Shown piece by piece: positions 1-6,371 of a DNA stretch of 24,939 nucleotides. Every line of letters starts with the position of its first letter. Position 1 is the first letter of the stretch. Under the pieces are notes generated by a model. The model was given only the letters and a program-made list of their open reading frames with translations. It made no database searches and was not told the DNA's origin. Location: NCBI GenBank assembly GCA_964230195.1, contig CAXRGH010000198.1:1-24939 (forward strand), in the 5' to 3' direction. The translations under genes and the position numbers were made by a program. This DNA comes from CAXRGH01 sp964230195. GTDB lineage: Bacteria > Pseudomonadota > Gammaproteobacteria > Enterobacterales > Alteromonadaceae.

Positions 1-671
1 GCTTAGGTACAGTAGCTGCAGCTAATCATCCAATGTCTGATGCTTTAGCTGCGTTCAACCCAATGTTCAGCATTATGGGTAGCAACTTTGCCAATGCTGG
101 TGGCGGTATTCCTGGCTTCTTGCTTGAGTCTGGTTCGTTCGGTTCTACTGTTGTCAGCCAAGTGCTTGCGAGTTCTTCACCTACGTTCCGAGTTGCATTG
201 GAACTTGGAGAAGGCGATGCTGCTCCTGGTCCAGAAGTTACTGTTCCAGCGTTACTGGCATACGAACAAACGACTGTTGATGCGTCTATTTTAACCCAGT
301 TCTTATTTGCGTCACAGACGATACTTGATGCTGCAGATCCAAATAATACAGGCGCATGGTTAGCAGCGACTCCTGGCTTGAATACGTTTTTAACCCAAGT
401 TCACGATGATCAAACGATTCCAAACTCTACGGTAAGACCTGGGTTATATGGTACGGAAGATCTAGCAGCCATCATGGGACTTGAACAAGTAAGCAGTACA
501 TCAGAGGGAAATGGCTTTGTGAAGTTTAATGACGGTAGCCACAGCACCATCTTGTCAGGTGATGTTCCAGCGGTTCAAGCTGAAATGCATATGCAAATTG
601 CAGCGTATTTCAACTCGATTTTGGCGGGAACTCCAACAATTGTGATTACTAATACAGAAGTCGTGGAATAA
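1..671 (+). CDS. C-terminal part of a Pla-1/cef (VolA-like) extracellular lipase, 5' end outside the window
   Basis: The reading frame is open to the left edge: codons 3-32 read LGTVAAANHP before the first internal ATG at 33, so this is the 3' part of a larger gene. The visible ~223 residues are rich in Ala, Ser, Thr and Gly with few charged residues, as in exported proteins. The GSHSTIL segment (near nucleotides 535-555) fits the catalytic-histidine region of alpha/beta-hydrolase lipases, and the ending, with an Ile/Val/Thr-rich last strand, resembles my recollection of the Pla-1/cef lipase family found in Vibrio, Aeromonas and Alteromonadales. Known members are surface lipoproteins that release fatty acids from lysophospholipids. 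The nucleophile Ser and signal peptide lie outside the window, so the family call rests on the C-terminus only. Confidence 0.65.
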   Translation, partial: LGTVAAANHPMSDALAAFNPMFSIMGSNFANAGGGIPGFLLESGSFGSTVVSQVLASSSPTFRVALELGEGDAAPGPEVTVPALLAYEQTTVDASILTQFLFASQTILDAADPNNTGAWLAATPGLNTFLTQVHDDQTIPNSTVRPGLYGTEDLAAIMGLEQVSSTSEGNGFVKFNDGSHSTILSGDVPAVQAEMHMQIAAYFNSILAGTPTIVITNTEVVE

Positions 672-692
672 TTATTTACCACTGTTAGAATA

Positions 693-717
693 AGCCGAGC
701 GATTGCTCGGCTTTTTT
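693..717 (+). terminator. Rho-independent terminator of the lipase gene
   Basis: A perfect 8-bp stem (AGCCGAGC / GCTCGGCT) with a GATT tetraloop is followed at once by a run of T. It starts 22 bases after the lipase stop codon and lies before sohB, so it separates the two transcription units. Confidence 0.85.
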
Positions 718-763
718 ATGCGAGCTAAGTCTTGAGATTATTTTTAATTATGGGGAGTTCTCA

Positions 764-1858
764 TTGGAATTTTTATATGAATACGGTTTGTTTTTGTTAA
801 AAGCCGTTACTGTTGTGGTGGCGTTGATAGTCGTGATTACTTCAATCGTCAGTGCTTCACAAAAGAATAAGCAGGCAAAGGGAGAACTTGATATTCAAAA
901 CCTCTCTGAAGGCCTAGAGGACATGTATGAGAATGCTCAGGCACTATTGTTGGATAAGCAAGCGCTAAAAAAGCGTGAGAAAGACAAAAAGAAAAAAGAA
1001 AAAGCTGAAGCCAAAGAGAAGAAAAAGCAAGAAAAAGCGCAACTGAAAGATAAATCAACAGAAGCTTCTGAGTCCAGCGAAACCGCGTCTGATGATAAGC
1101 GTGAAGAAACACGAATATTTGTCTTGGACTTCGATGGTTCTGTGGACGCCAATGAGGTTGATTTGCTGCGTGAAGAAGTTACAGCGGTCATTGCAATCGC
1201 AGAGCCTGGAGATGAGGTGTTAGTGCGATTAGAAAGTGGTGGTGGTGTTGTGCACGGTTATGGACTGGCTGCATCGCAACTCCAACGAATCAAAGATAGC
1301 GATATCAAGCTGACAGTCGCTGTTGATCAAATTGCTGCCAGTGGTGGCTATATGATGGCATGTGTTGCTGACCGATTAATTGCTGCACCGTTTGCCATTA
1401 TTGGTTCCATCGGTGTCATCGCTCAACTGCCAAACTTTAATCGCCTCTTGAAGAAAAACGACATTGATTTTGAGATGCACACTGCCGGTGATTTCAAACG
1501 AACACTAACAGTGTTTGGTGAAAACAACGATGAAGGTCGCGAGAAATTTAAAGCAGAGCTTGAAGAAGTGCATGTAATGTTCAAAGACTTCGTTAGCGGC
1601 AACCGTCCTCAACTTGACTTAGATAAAGTGGCGACGGGTGAATATTGGTATGGCCAGCAAGCACTTAAGCTTAGCTTGGTGGACGAGCTACAAACATCTG
1701 ATGATTTTTTGATGCAGGAAAACAAAGAGAAAACCATCTTCTCAGTGCAATATAATGTTAAGAAAACACTTGCTGAAAAGTTTGGTACTGCAGCTTCAAC
1801 TGCAATCCAAAGCACACTAGTCAAGTTGCTGTCTCGCTCCACAAACTTTTTCAAATAA
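764..1858 (+). CDS. sohB: SohB, inner-membrane S49-family protease
   Basis: A 364-residue protein very similar to E. coli SohB (349 aa), a signal-peptide-peptidase-A relative thought to degrade periplasmic or membrane peptides. Residues 8-30 form an N-terminal membrane anchor. Residues about 65-115 are an extremely Lys/Glu-rich, then Ser-rich linker, longer than in E. coli. The protease domain follows from about 117. The probable nucleophile is S193 in AASGGYMMAC and the probable base K245 in DFKRTLT, the Ser-Lys dyad layout of the family. The start is TTG: the N-terminus MEFLYEYGLF aligns directly with E. coli MELLSEYGLF, and a GGGGAG ribosome site sits 7-8 bases upstream. The gene follows a strong terminator, so it has its own promoter, which I could not pick with confidence. 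Confidence 0.95.
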   Translation: MEFLYEYGLFLLKAVTVVVALIVVITSIVSASQKNKQAKGELDIQNLSEGLEDMYENAQALLLDKQALKKREKDKKKKEKAEAKEKKKQEKAQLKDKSTEASESSETASDDKREETRIFVLDFDGSVDANEVDLLREEVTAVIAIAEPGDEVLVRLESGGGVVHGYGLAASQLQRIKDSDIKLTVAVDQIAASGGYMMACVADRLIAAPFAIIGSIGVIAQLPNFNRLLKKNDIDFEMHTAGDFKRTLTVFGENNDEGREKFKAELEEVHVMFKDFVSGNRPQLDLDKVATGEYWYGQQALKLSLVDELQTSDDFLMQENKEKTIFSVQYNVKKTLAEKFGTAASTAIQSTLVKLLSRSTNFFK

Positions 1859-1872
1859 CACAAATCAATACG

Positions 1873-1908
1873 CTGTGATGTTGAGGGCGATGTTTCTCAA
1901 TATCACAG
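1873..1908 (+). other. 13-bp hairpin after sohB, possible transcript end
   Basis: CTGTGATGTTGAG and CTCAATATCACAG pair over 13 positions with one G-U wobble and a 10-base loop. It begins 14 bases after the sohB stop codon. There is no proper T-run behind it, so it may be an RNA 3'-end stabiliser or a weak or Rho-assisted terminator rather than a classical one. Confidence 0.45.
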
Positions 1909-2063
1909 GCTATCACCCTCATCTCATCTTCTCATTGCTGATTCTTGAAAACAGAACTTGCATTGTTCGTGCTTGTGAAAATATTTATTGCCAATAATTA
2001 GTATCGTTACGATTAAAAGGTATGATACTTTGAGTTATCAACGTGTCTTTACGGAGATGTATT

Positions 2064-2282
2064 TTGAAAAATACGCTGACGAATACCCTTAAAGCAAAAC
2101 TTAGAAAGCAAGCAGTCGCTAATACAAAACGAGAGCTGCTCTTGAGAGGAACCGATATTGAGCAACTTGAACAGCATGAACTTGCTTATCTTGTTGAAGA
2201 AGCAGAGAAAGATATCATAAGCCAATGGAAGCAGCGTGGCGTGTTAACCGTTGCAGCCTTGTTCGGCATTACGGTCATTTAA
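2064..2282 (+). CDS. Small unrecognised protein with a basic helical N-terminus and hydrophobic C-terminal tail
   Basis: A 72-residue frame that I do not recognise as a named family. From the TTG at 2064 it begins MKNTLTNTLKAKLRK, runs through a strongly charged, probably helical stretch (ELLLRG...EQHELAYLVEEAEKD), and ends with a short hydrophobic tail, VLTVAALFGITVI, that could be a membrane-associating end. The TTG start is preferred because GGAGAT lies about 7 bases before it; a GTG at 2043 would add seven residues but has no such site. It lies between sohB and another small membrane gene whose likely start is 2 bases after its stop, suggesting co-translation. It occupies the place of yciN in E. 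coli but shows no similarity to YciN that I can see. Confidence 0.6.
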   Translation: MKNTLTNTLKAKLRKQAVANTKRELLLRGTDIEQLEQHELAYLVEEAEKDIISQWKQRGVLTVAALFGITVI

Positions 2283-2284
2283 TT

Positions 2285-2722
2285 ATGTGGACCATGTTTA
2301 AGAGTATGGGGCGTATGGCGCTTTTGTATCGTTATCGCACTGTCATCCTGCGTTGCGTATTATGCTTCACAATCTTTGCTGTGATTGAATTGGTGTTTAT
2401 GAAATGGGAGTCGTTGATTCAGCAACTGTCATTTGACACTCAAATGATGATTTTGACCGGCTACAGCATTAGTCAGTTAGTTTTGTTGATTATAGTCATC
2501 CTGAGCTTTACTCGACCACAATGGTCGCCGTCACGAGCTCCTGAGAGCCGTCCTCGTAAACAACAGCGAGCATCTCAAACGGAAGCTGTTCATTCGTTGT
2601 CTCATCAAGTCAAGACGGACGATAAAGTCAATTCAAAAATTGATGCATTACTTGATACTGAAAGATATCCTGATCTCCAAACACTGCATAAAACGAATGA
2701 AGATAATAACAATAGAGACTAA
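2285..2722 (+). CDS. Unrecognised two-helix membrane protein with a polar C-terminal tail
   Basis: Starting at the ATG at 2285, two bases after the upstream stop codon, the frame gives 145 residues. Two hydrophobic stretches are clear: about residues 19-39 (from TVILRCVLCF to VIELVFM) and about 54-75 (MMILTGYSIS to VILSF). After that comes a hydrophilic tail of about 70 residues, first basic and Pro/Arg-rich, then with a charged end rich in Asp, Asn and Glu. No catalytic or ligand-binding motif is visible. No good ribosome site precedes 2285, so translation may be coupled to the upstream gene, or a later ATG (2294, 2306 or 2315) may be used. Function unknown. Confidence 0.55.
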   Translation: MWTMFKSMGRMALLYRYRTVILRCVLCFTIFAVIELVFMKWESLIQQLSFDTQMMILTGYSISQLVLLIIVILSFTRPQWSPSRAPESRPRKQQRASQTEAVHSLSHQVKTDDKVNSKIDALLDTERYPDLQTLHKTNEDNNNRD

Positions 2723-2762
2723 TGGCGTCATGACACTGTTTACTGAGTGTCGACAAAGTATT

Positions 2763-2784
2763 CTGCCAATAAAAGGCGTTTTTT
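2763..2784 (+). terminator. Possible weak terminator
   Basis: A very short GCC/GGC stem (TGCC...GGCG if a wobble is allowed) with an A-rich loop is followed by six T. The stem is too short for a firm call. It lies between two small membrane genes. Confidence 0.2.
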
Positions 2785-2813
2785 AACTGCAAGTTTGCTG
2801 GGAGGAGCGTGGT

Positions 2814-3176
2814 ATGGCAAATAAACACAGAGTTTTTTGCACCTTGTACATTGGTTTATTACTCACGATCCCTTCAATCCATCTTTTGAGGAAGCTTCAT
2901 ACCGATACAGGAGGGGTGATGAGTCGTTACATGCCACTCAGCTGTGCCGTTTTGTTATCTGTGCTTCTCATTCTTAGTATTCAGAATAAGCGGCCTCTCC
3001 AGCACTTTGCATGGCGTTCCATATTTTGGGCCTACTGTTTCGCTGTCGTGTTGCTAGTTGCGCTCGGCGGATACCTGTTACTGACCTTATCCACAATAAC
3101 GTTCCCCATGATTACTCTTAGCACTGCTTTACTGTTAGCTATCGGATTGATCTTAGTTAAGCGCAGTCATCATTAA
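2814..3176 (+). CDS. Unrecognised small integral membrane protein, about four helices
   Basis: A 120-residue, very hydrophobic protein with one of the best ribosome sites in the window: GGAGGAG ends 6 bases before the ATG. Hydrophobic stretches lie at about residues 8-24, 40-56, 69-92 and 94-113, so four transmembrane segments are likely, joined by short basic loops (RKLH, QNKRPLQH) and ending in KRSHH. I do not recognise the family and see no conserved polar motif inside the helices. It is the last gene before a hairpin shared with the convergent symporter gene. The 91-base gap upstream means it may be transcribed apart from the preceding small gene. Confidence 0.6.
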   Translation: MANKHRVFCTLYIGLLLTIPSIHLLRKLHTDTGGVMSRYMPLSCAVLLSVLLILSIQNKRPLQHFAWRSIFWAYCFAVVLLVALGGYLLLTLSTITFPMITLSTALLLAIGLILVKRSHH

Positions 3177-3211
3177 TATTGGGGCAATAAAGGATTCACT
3201 AATACACAACA

Positions 3212-3239
3212 AAAAAGGCAATCATATGATTACCTTTTT
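3212..3239. terminator. Bidirectional terminator between convergent genes
   Basis: A-rich and T-rich arms flank GGCAATCAT / ATGATTACC, an inverted repeat with one C-A mismatch on the plus strand. On either strand the hairpin ends in a T-run. It lies between the small membrane gene (plus) and the symporter gene (minus), 30 bases from the latter's stop codon. Confidence 0.55.
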
Positions 3240-3269
3240 GTATTAATTACCAACTGACATTTCTCGTCA

Positions 3270-4559
3270 TTAACTGCGTTTATTGTAGGTTTCCTTATCA
3301 AGAGCGCCTTCGCTGTTTGCAACAATGGTTGCAACTGTGCAGTCTCCAGTAACGTTAACAGCTGTTCGAGTCATATCCAATAATCTATCAACACCAATGA
3401 TTAAAGCGATACCCTCAACAGGTAATCCAACTTGTTGCAATACCATTGCCAACATTATCAGACCAACACCGGGAACCCCTGCAGTACCAATGGAGGCAAG
3501 CGTGGCCGTTAGAATGACCATTAAGTAATCGCCAACTGACAAATCAACACCATAAACTTGAGCGATAAACACGGTAGCAACCCCTTGCATGATGGCAGTA
3601 CCATCCATATTGATAGTGGCACCAAGCGGAATGGTAAAAGACGCAACCGAATTGTCTACGCCTAATTTATCCTCAGCAGTTTTCAAGGTGATGGGGAGGG
3701 TTGCACTGCTACTTGACGTTGAAAACGCGAAAATAACCGCGTCTTTCATTTTGGTCATTAATCCCAGTGGATTCAACCCGGTCAGCGTTTTCAAGATGAC
3801 AGGGTAGGTGACAAATGCATGTAGCAGTAATACAGAGAGGACTAAAACAAAATACTTACCTAAACGGACTATCGTTTCAAATTCGGTGATGGTAAACAGT
3901 TTAGCCATTAAGCAGAACACGCCATAGGGCGCTAACTTCATCAAAATCAATACCATCTGCATGATGACTTCGTTTAACGTGTCAAAGGTCTTAACCAAAG
4001 GTTGGCCTTTTTCGCCGCTCAGTGCGATTGAAATACCAAATAGAATTGAAAACACAATCACTTGTAGCATGTTGCCTTCGGTCATTGCTTCAAAAGGGTT
4101 AGATGGGAATATATTAATGATAACCTGTGCTAACGAAGGGGCAGCTTTCGCTTCATAGGTACTCGCAGTGGTTAACGCAATACCTTCCCCCGGCGCGATG
4201 ATGAGAGCGCAGGATATGGCAAGACTGATGGCTATAGCGGTAGTCACCACATACAAGCTAACTGATTTACCGCCGAGTTTTCCAAGCTTTTTTGGGTCAC
4301 TTAAGTTACAGGTTCCACACACTAATGAAATAAAGACGAGTGGGACAACCAACATTTTTAAACTTTTGATGAAAATGGTGCCAACAACGTTGAACAAACC
4401 ACCGACTAAAAAATCGTGAGTTGAAAATGTGCCGCCGAGCAACGAGAATGTCAGATCGCCGTCACTTCCAAAAATGAGTTTCAGCAATACGCCGGTAAGA
4501 ACACCGAGCATCATAGCAATGAAGATACGGGTGGTTAAGCTAAGGTTTTTTATTGTCAT
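3270..4559 (-). CDS. Dicarboxylate/glutamate:cation symporter (DAACS family, GltP/DctA-like)
   Basis: A 429-residue polytopic membrane protein with the family's hallmarks in order: the serine-rich re-entrant hairpin FSTSSSSATLP (around 279-289), the NMDGTAIMQG cation-binding helix (317-326), the second hairpin GTAGVPG (358-364) and GVDRLLDMTRTAVNVTGD (389-406). R398, D395, N402 and D406 sit where the archaeal homologue GltPh binds acidic substrate and sodium. The arginine at that place is typical of acidic amino acid or dicarboxylate carriers rather than neutral amino acid carriers. Substrate (glutamate, aspartate, succinate, fumarate) cannot be fixed from sequence. It lies downstream of astB on the same strand after 180 bases, so it may be independently transcribed. 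Arginine catabolism by the succinyltransferase route ends in glutamate and succinate, which makes the pairing suggestive only. Confidence 0.9.
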   Translation of the reverse strand: MTIKNLSLTTRIFIAMMLGVLTGVLLKLIFGSDGDLTFSLLGGTFSTHDFLVGGLFNVVGTIFIKSLKMLVVPLVFISLVCGTCNLSDPKKLGKLGGKSVSLYVVTTAIAISLAISCALIIAPGEGIALTTASTYEAKAAPSLAQVIINIFPSNPFEAMTEGNMLQVIVFSILFGISIALSGEKGQPLVKTFDTLNEVIMQMVLILMKLAPYGVFCLMAKLFTITEFETIVRLGKYFVLVLSVLLLHAFVTYPVILKTLTGLNPLGLMTKMKDAVIFAFSTSSSSATLPITLKTAEDKLGVDNSVASFTIPLGATINMDGTAIMQGVATVFIAQVYGVDLSVGDYLMVILTATLASIGTAGVPGVGLIMLAMVLQQVGLPVEGIALIIGVDRLLDMTRTAVNVTGDCTVATIVANSEGALDKETYNKRS

Positions 4560-4700
4560 TGTTTATTTTGCCATATTTTATAACGTCCATAGGGACTAAC
4601 CACACAAGACTAGCAAAATTTACGAGTATTAAAACCTTTAAATGTATTTTGATTGGGACCCTTCGCCTCTTTTATATTCGCAAGGCACCTGCTCCAGTTT

Positions 4701-4729
4701 GAGATCCATGCTAAGAAAACATGGATCTC
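4701..4729 (-). other. Perfect 10-bp hairpin just after astB
   Basis: GAGATCCATG and CATGGATCTC pair perfectly around a 9-base loop, starting about 10 bases after the astB stop codon. On the astB strand it is followed by AAACTGG rather than a T-run, so it is not a standard terminator. It could protect the astB transcript end or reduce read-through into the symporter gene. Confidence 0.5.
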
Positions 4730-4739
4730 ATCATTCGCT

Positions 4740-6080
4740 TTAGTTTTGTTGGAAAGAATAGATTGAACCCAAGTTTAGCAACTGCGTTAACTCATCGAGT
4801 GCTGTGCGAGACTCAATCAAAAAATTAGGGTCAGACAAATCGGCGACACTTAGACTATCGCGGTAATGTCTATTAACCCAATCCACAAGCGTGTTGTATT
4901 TTTCTTCTGACATCAGCGTGTCTGGATTCACTGCGGCCAATTCTTGTTCATTCATGGCAACACGCAATCGCAAACAGGCGGGGCCACCACCATTCTTCAT
5001 ACTCTGTTTAACATCAAAATAATGAACTTCTTGAATTGGTGTATTGAGCCCTGGCAACTTGTCTAGATAAGCTTTTACAGCGGAATTATCACGGCATTCT
5101 GTTGGGGCAATGATAGCCATTTTTTCATCGGATAAATTCACAATTTGAGTGTTGAATAAATAACTTTTCACAGCATCTTGTACCGATACTGCCGATGTCG
5201 GAACTTCGATGAAGTGCAGCTTATTTTCGCCAAATTTACTCTGTATTTCATTAATCACATTGGCGGTATCGTGAAATGCTTGTTGATGATAAAACAAGAC
5301 ATTGCGATTACCCACCGCAATGACATCGTTGTGAAAAACACCTTGGTCAATAACGTCTGGGTTTTGTTGAATGTAAACGACATTATCATCAGCTAACCCA
5401 TGAAGCCTTGCAATGGCCTGACTCGCTTCAATGGTTTGACGTGCAGGAAATTTTAGTGGTTTTGGTTTAGCATCGTTAAACGCATATCGACCGTAAACAA
5501 ATAACTCAATTCCTTTGTCGCCGTACGCGTTGGTCAGGCGGGTATGATTAGCTGCACCTTCGTCACCAAAATGGTCGTTGTCGGGTAGGTGTGTATGATG
5601 ACGGAAATATGTCGGGTTATTGAATGTTGCCTTTAATATTCTCCCAGTAATTTCAGGCTCAAGTGAGCGGTGAAATTTATTGGTCAGGTTAGCAGGAGTG
5701 AAATGAATTTTTCCGTCTGACGTATCTGCACTTGGCGATATGGTTGCAGCATTCGCAGTCCACATACTTGAGGCTGAACAGCAAGAAAGAAAGACGTGAG
5801 GAGCTTGTTTAGCCGCAGTTTCAATCACATTTGTATCTGAGCCTGTGAAGCCGAGTCGTCTCAATGCGCTAACATCTGGTCGTTCTTGTGGCGCCAGAAT
5901 ACCTTGTTTCAAGCCCATATCATGAAGTGCTTTCATCTTGGCTAAGCCTTGCAAAGCAGCTTGTTTCGGATTACTCACATCGGCGGCATTAGACTTTGAT
6001 GCAATATTGCCCTCAGATAATCCAGCATAATTATGGCTCGGGCCAACTAGGCCATCGAAATTAGCTTCAAAACTTTTCAT
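4740..6080 (-). CDS. astB: AstB, N-succinylarginine dihydrolase
   Basis: A 446-residue protein matching AstB (about 447 aa in E. coli). It hydrolyses N2-succinylarginine to N2-succinylornithine with release of two ammonia and CO2, step two of the cytoplasmic arginine succinyltransferase pathway. The guanidino-modifying fold is shown by MKSFEANFDGLVGPSHNYAG at the start, E174 in DEGAANHTR, H250 in GVFHND and the catalytic C369 in NGGGPACLRLR, matching the known Glu-His-Cys triad and its spacing. The ATG at 6080 is preceded by an AGAGGTATCA ribosome region. No astA, astC or astD lies in the window, so this astB stands apart from the rest of its pathway. It is transcribed divergently from topA across 291 bases. 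Confidence 0.96.
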   Translation of the reverse strand: MKSFEANFDGLVGPSHNYAGLSEGNIASKSNAADVSNPKQAALQGLAKMKALHDMGLKQGILAPQERPDVSALRRLGFTGSDTNVIETAAKQAPHVFLSCCSASSMWTANAATISPSADTSDGKIHFTPANLTNKFHRSLEPEITGRILKATFNNPTYFRHHTHLPDNDHFGDEGAANHTRLTNAYGDKGIELFVYGRYAFNDAKPKPLKFPARQTIEASQAIARLHGLADDNVVYIQQNPDVIDQGVFHNDVIAVGNRNVLFYHQQAFHDTANVINEIQSKFGENKLHFIEVPTSAVSVQDAVKSYLFNTQIVNLSDEKMAIIAPTECRDNSAVKAYLDKLPGLNTPIQEVHYFDVKQSMKNGGGPACLRLRVAMNEQELAAVNPDTLMSEEKYNTLVDWVNRHYRDSLSVADLSDPNFLIESRTALDELTQLLNLGSIYSFQQN

Positions 6081-6371
6081 TGATACCTCTGTTACTCTAT
6101 TTTAAATGCGATCCAACTTTGCAACGCTTGCGTTATTTTATAGTAGTAAAGCCCTGCAGTGTTGTTGAATGGTATACGAAAAAATTGATTGCGACCAATA
6201 GAGTGGTTGTATTTTGACCAGTTATGGCGACAGATGAAATATATATATGAAGAAGATCTTGTTTTCTATTCAGTTTCTAGATATATCTTAAAAAAGAAAA
6301 TTTAACTGAAATGACTGCACTCTCGCTGGTTTTATTGGAAAGTGCATGTAAATCAATAGGTAAGCTAAAAT
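6081..6371. other. Divergent astB/topA intergenic region
   Basis: This 291-base AT-rich gap must carry the promoters for astB (leftward) and topA (rightward). It holds an alternating AT stretch around 6240-6248 and A-rich tracts around 6289-6300. I see no convincing small gene and no clear ArgR operator palindrome. Supercoiling-sensitive promoters would be expected for topA from knowledge of E. coli, but cannot be shown here. Confidence 0.5.
6214..6287 (+). promoter_or_regulatory. Two candidate topA promoters
   Basis: Candidate one: TTGACC at 6214-6219 with AAATAT 17 bases later (6237-6242), a good -35 and poor -10. Candidate two: TTGTTT at 6259-6264 with TATATC 17 bases later (6282-6287). 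Neither is complete, and the region is AT-rich enough to give chance matches. Confidence 0.25.

Noticed and set aside
88..294. 68-codon frame inside the lipase gene
   Set aside because: Leucine-rich shadow of the lipase frame with no ribosome site; the lipase frame is supported by family features and a terminator.
6237..6248. Alternating AT stretch as a replication or binding element
   Set aside because: It is short and sits in a generally AT-rich promoter region; no DnaA boxes or repeats accompany it.
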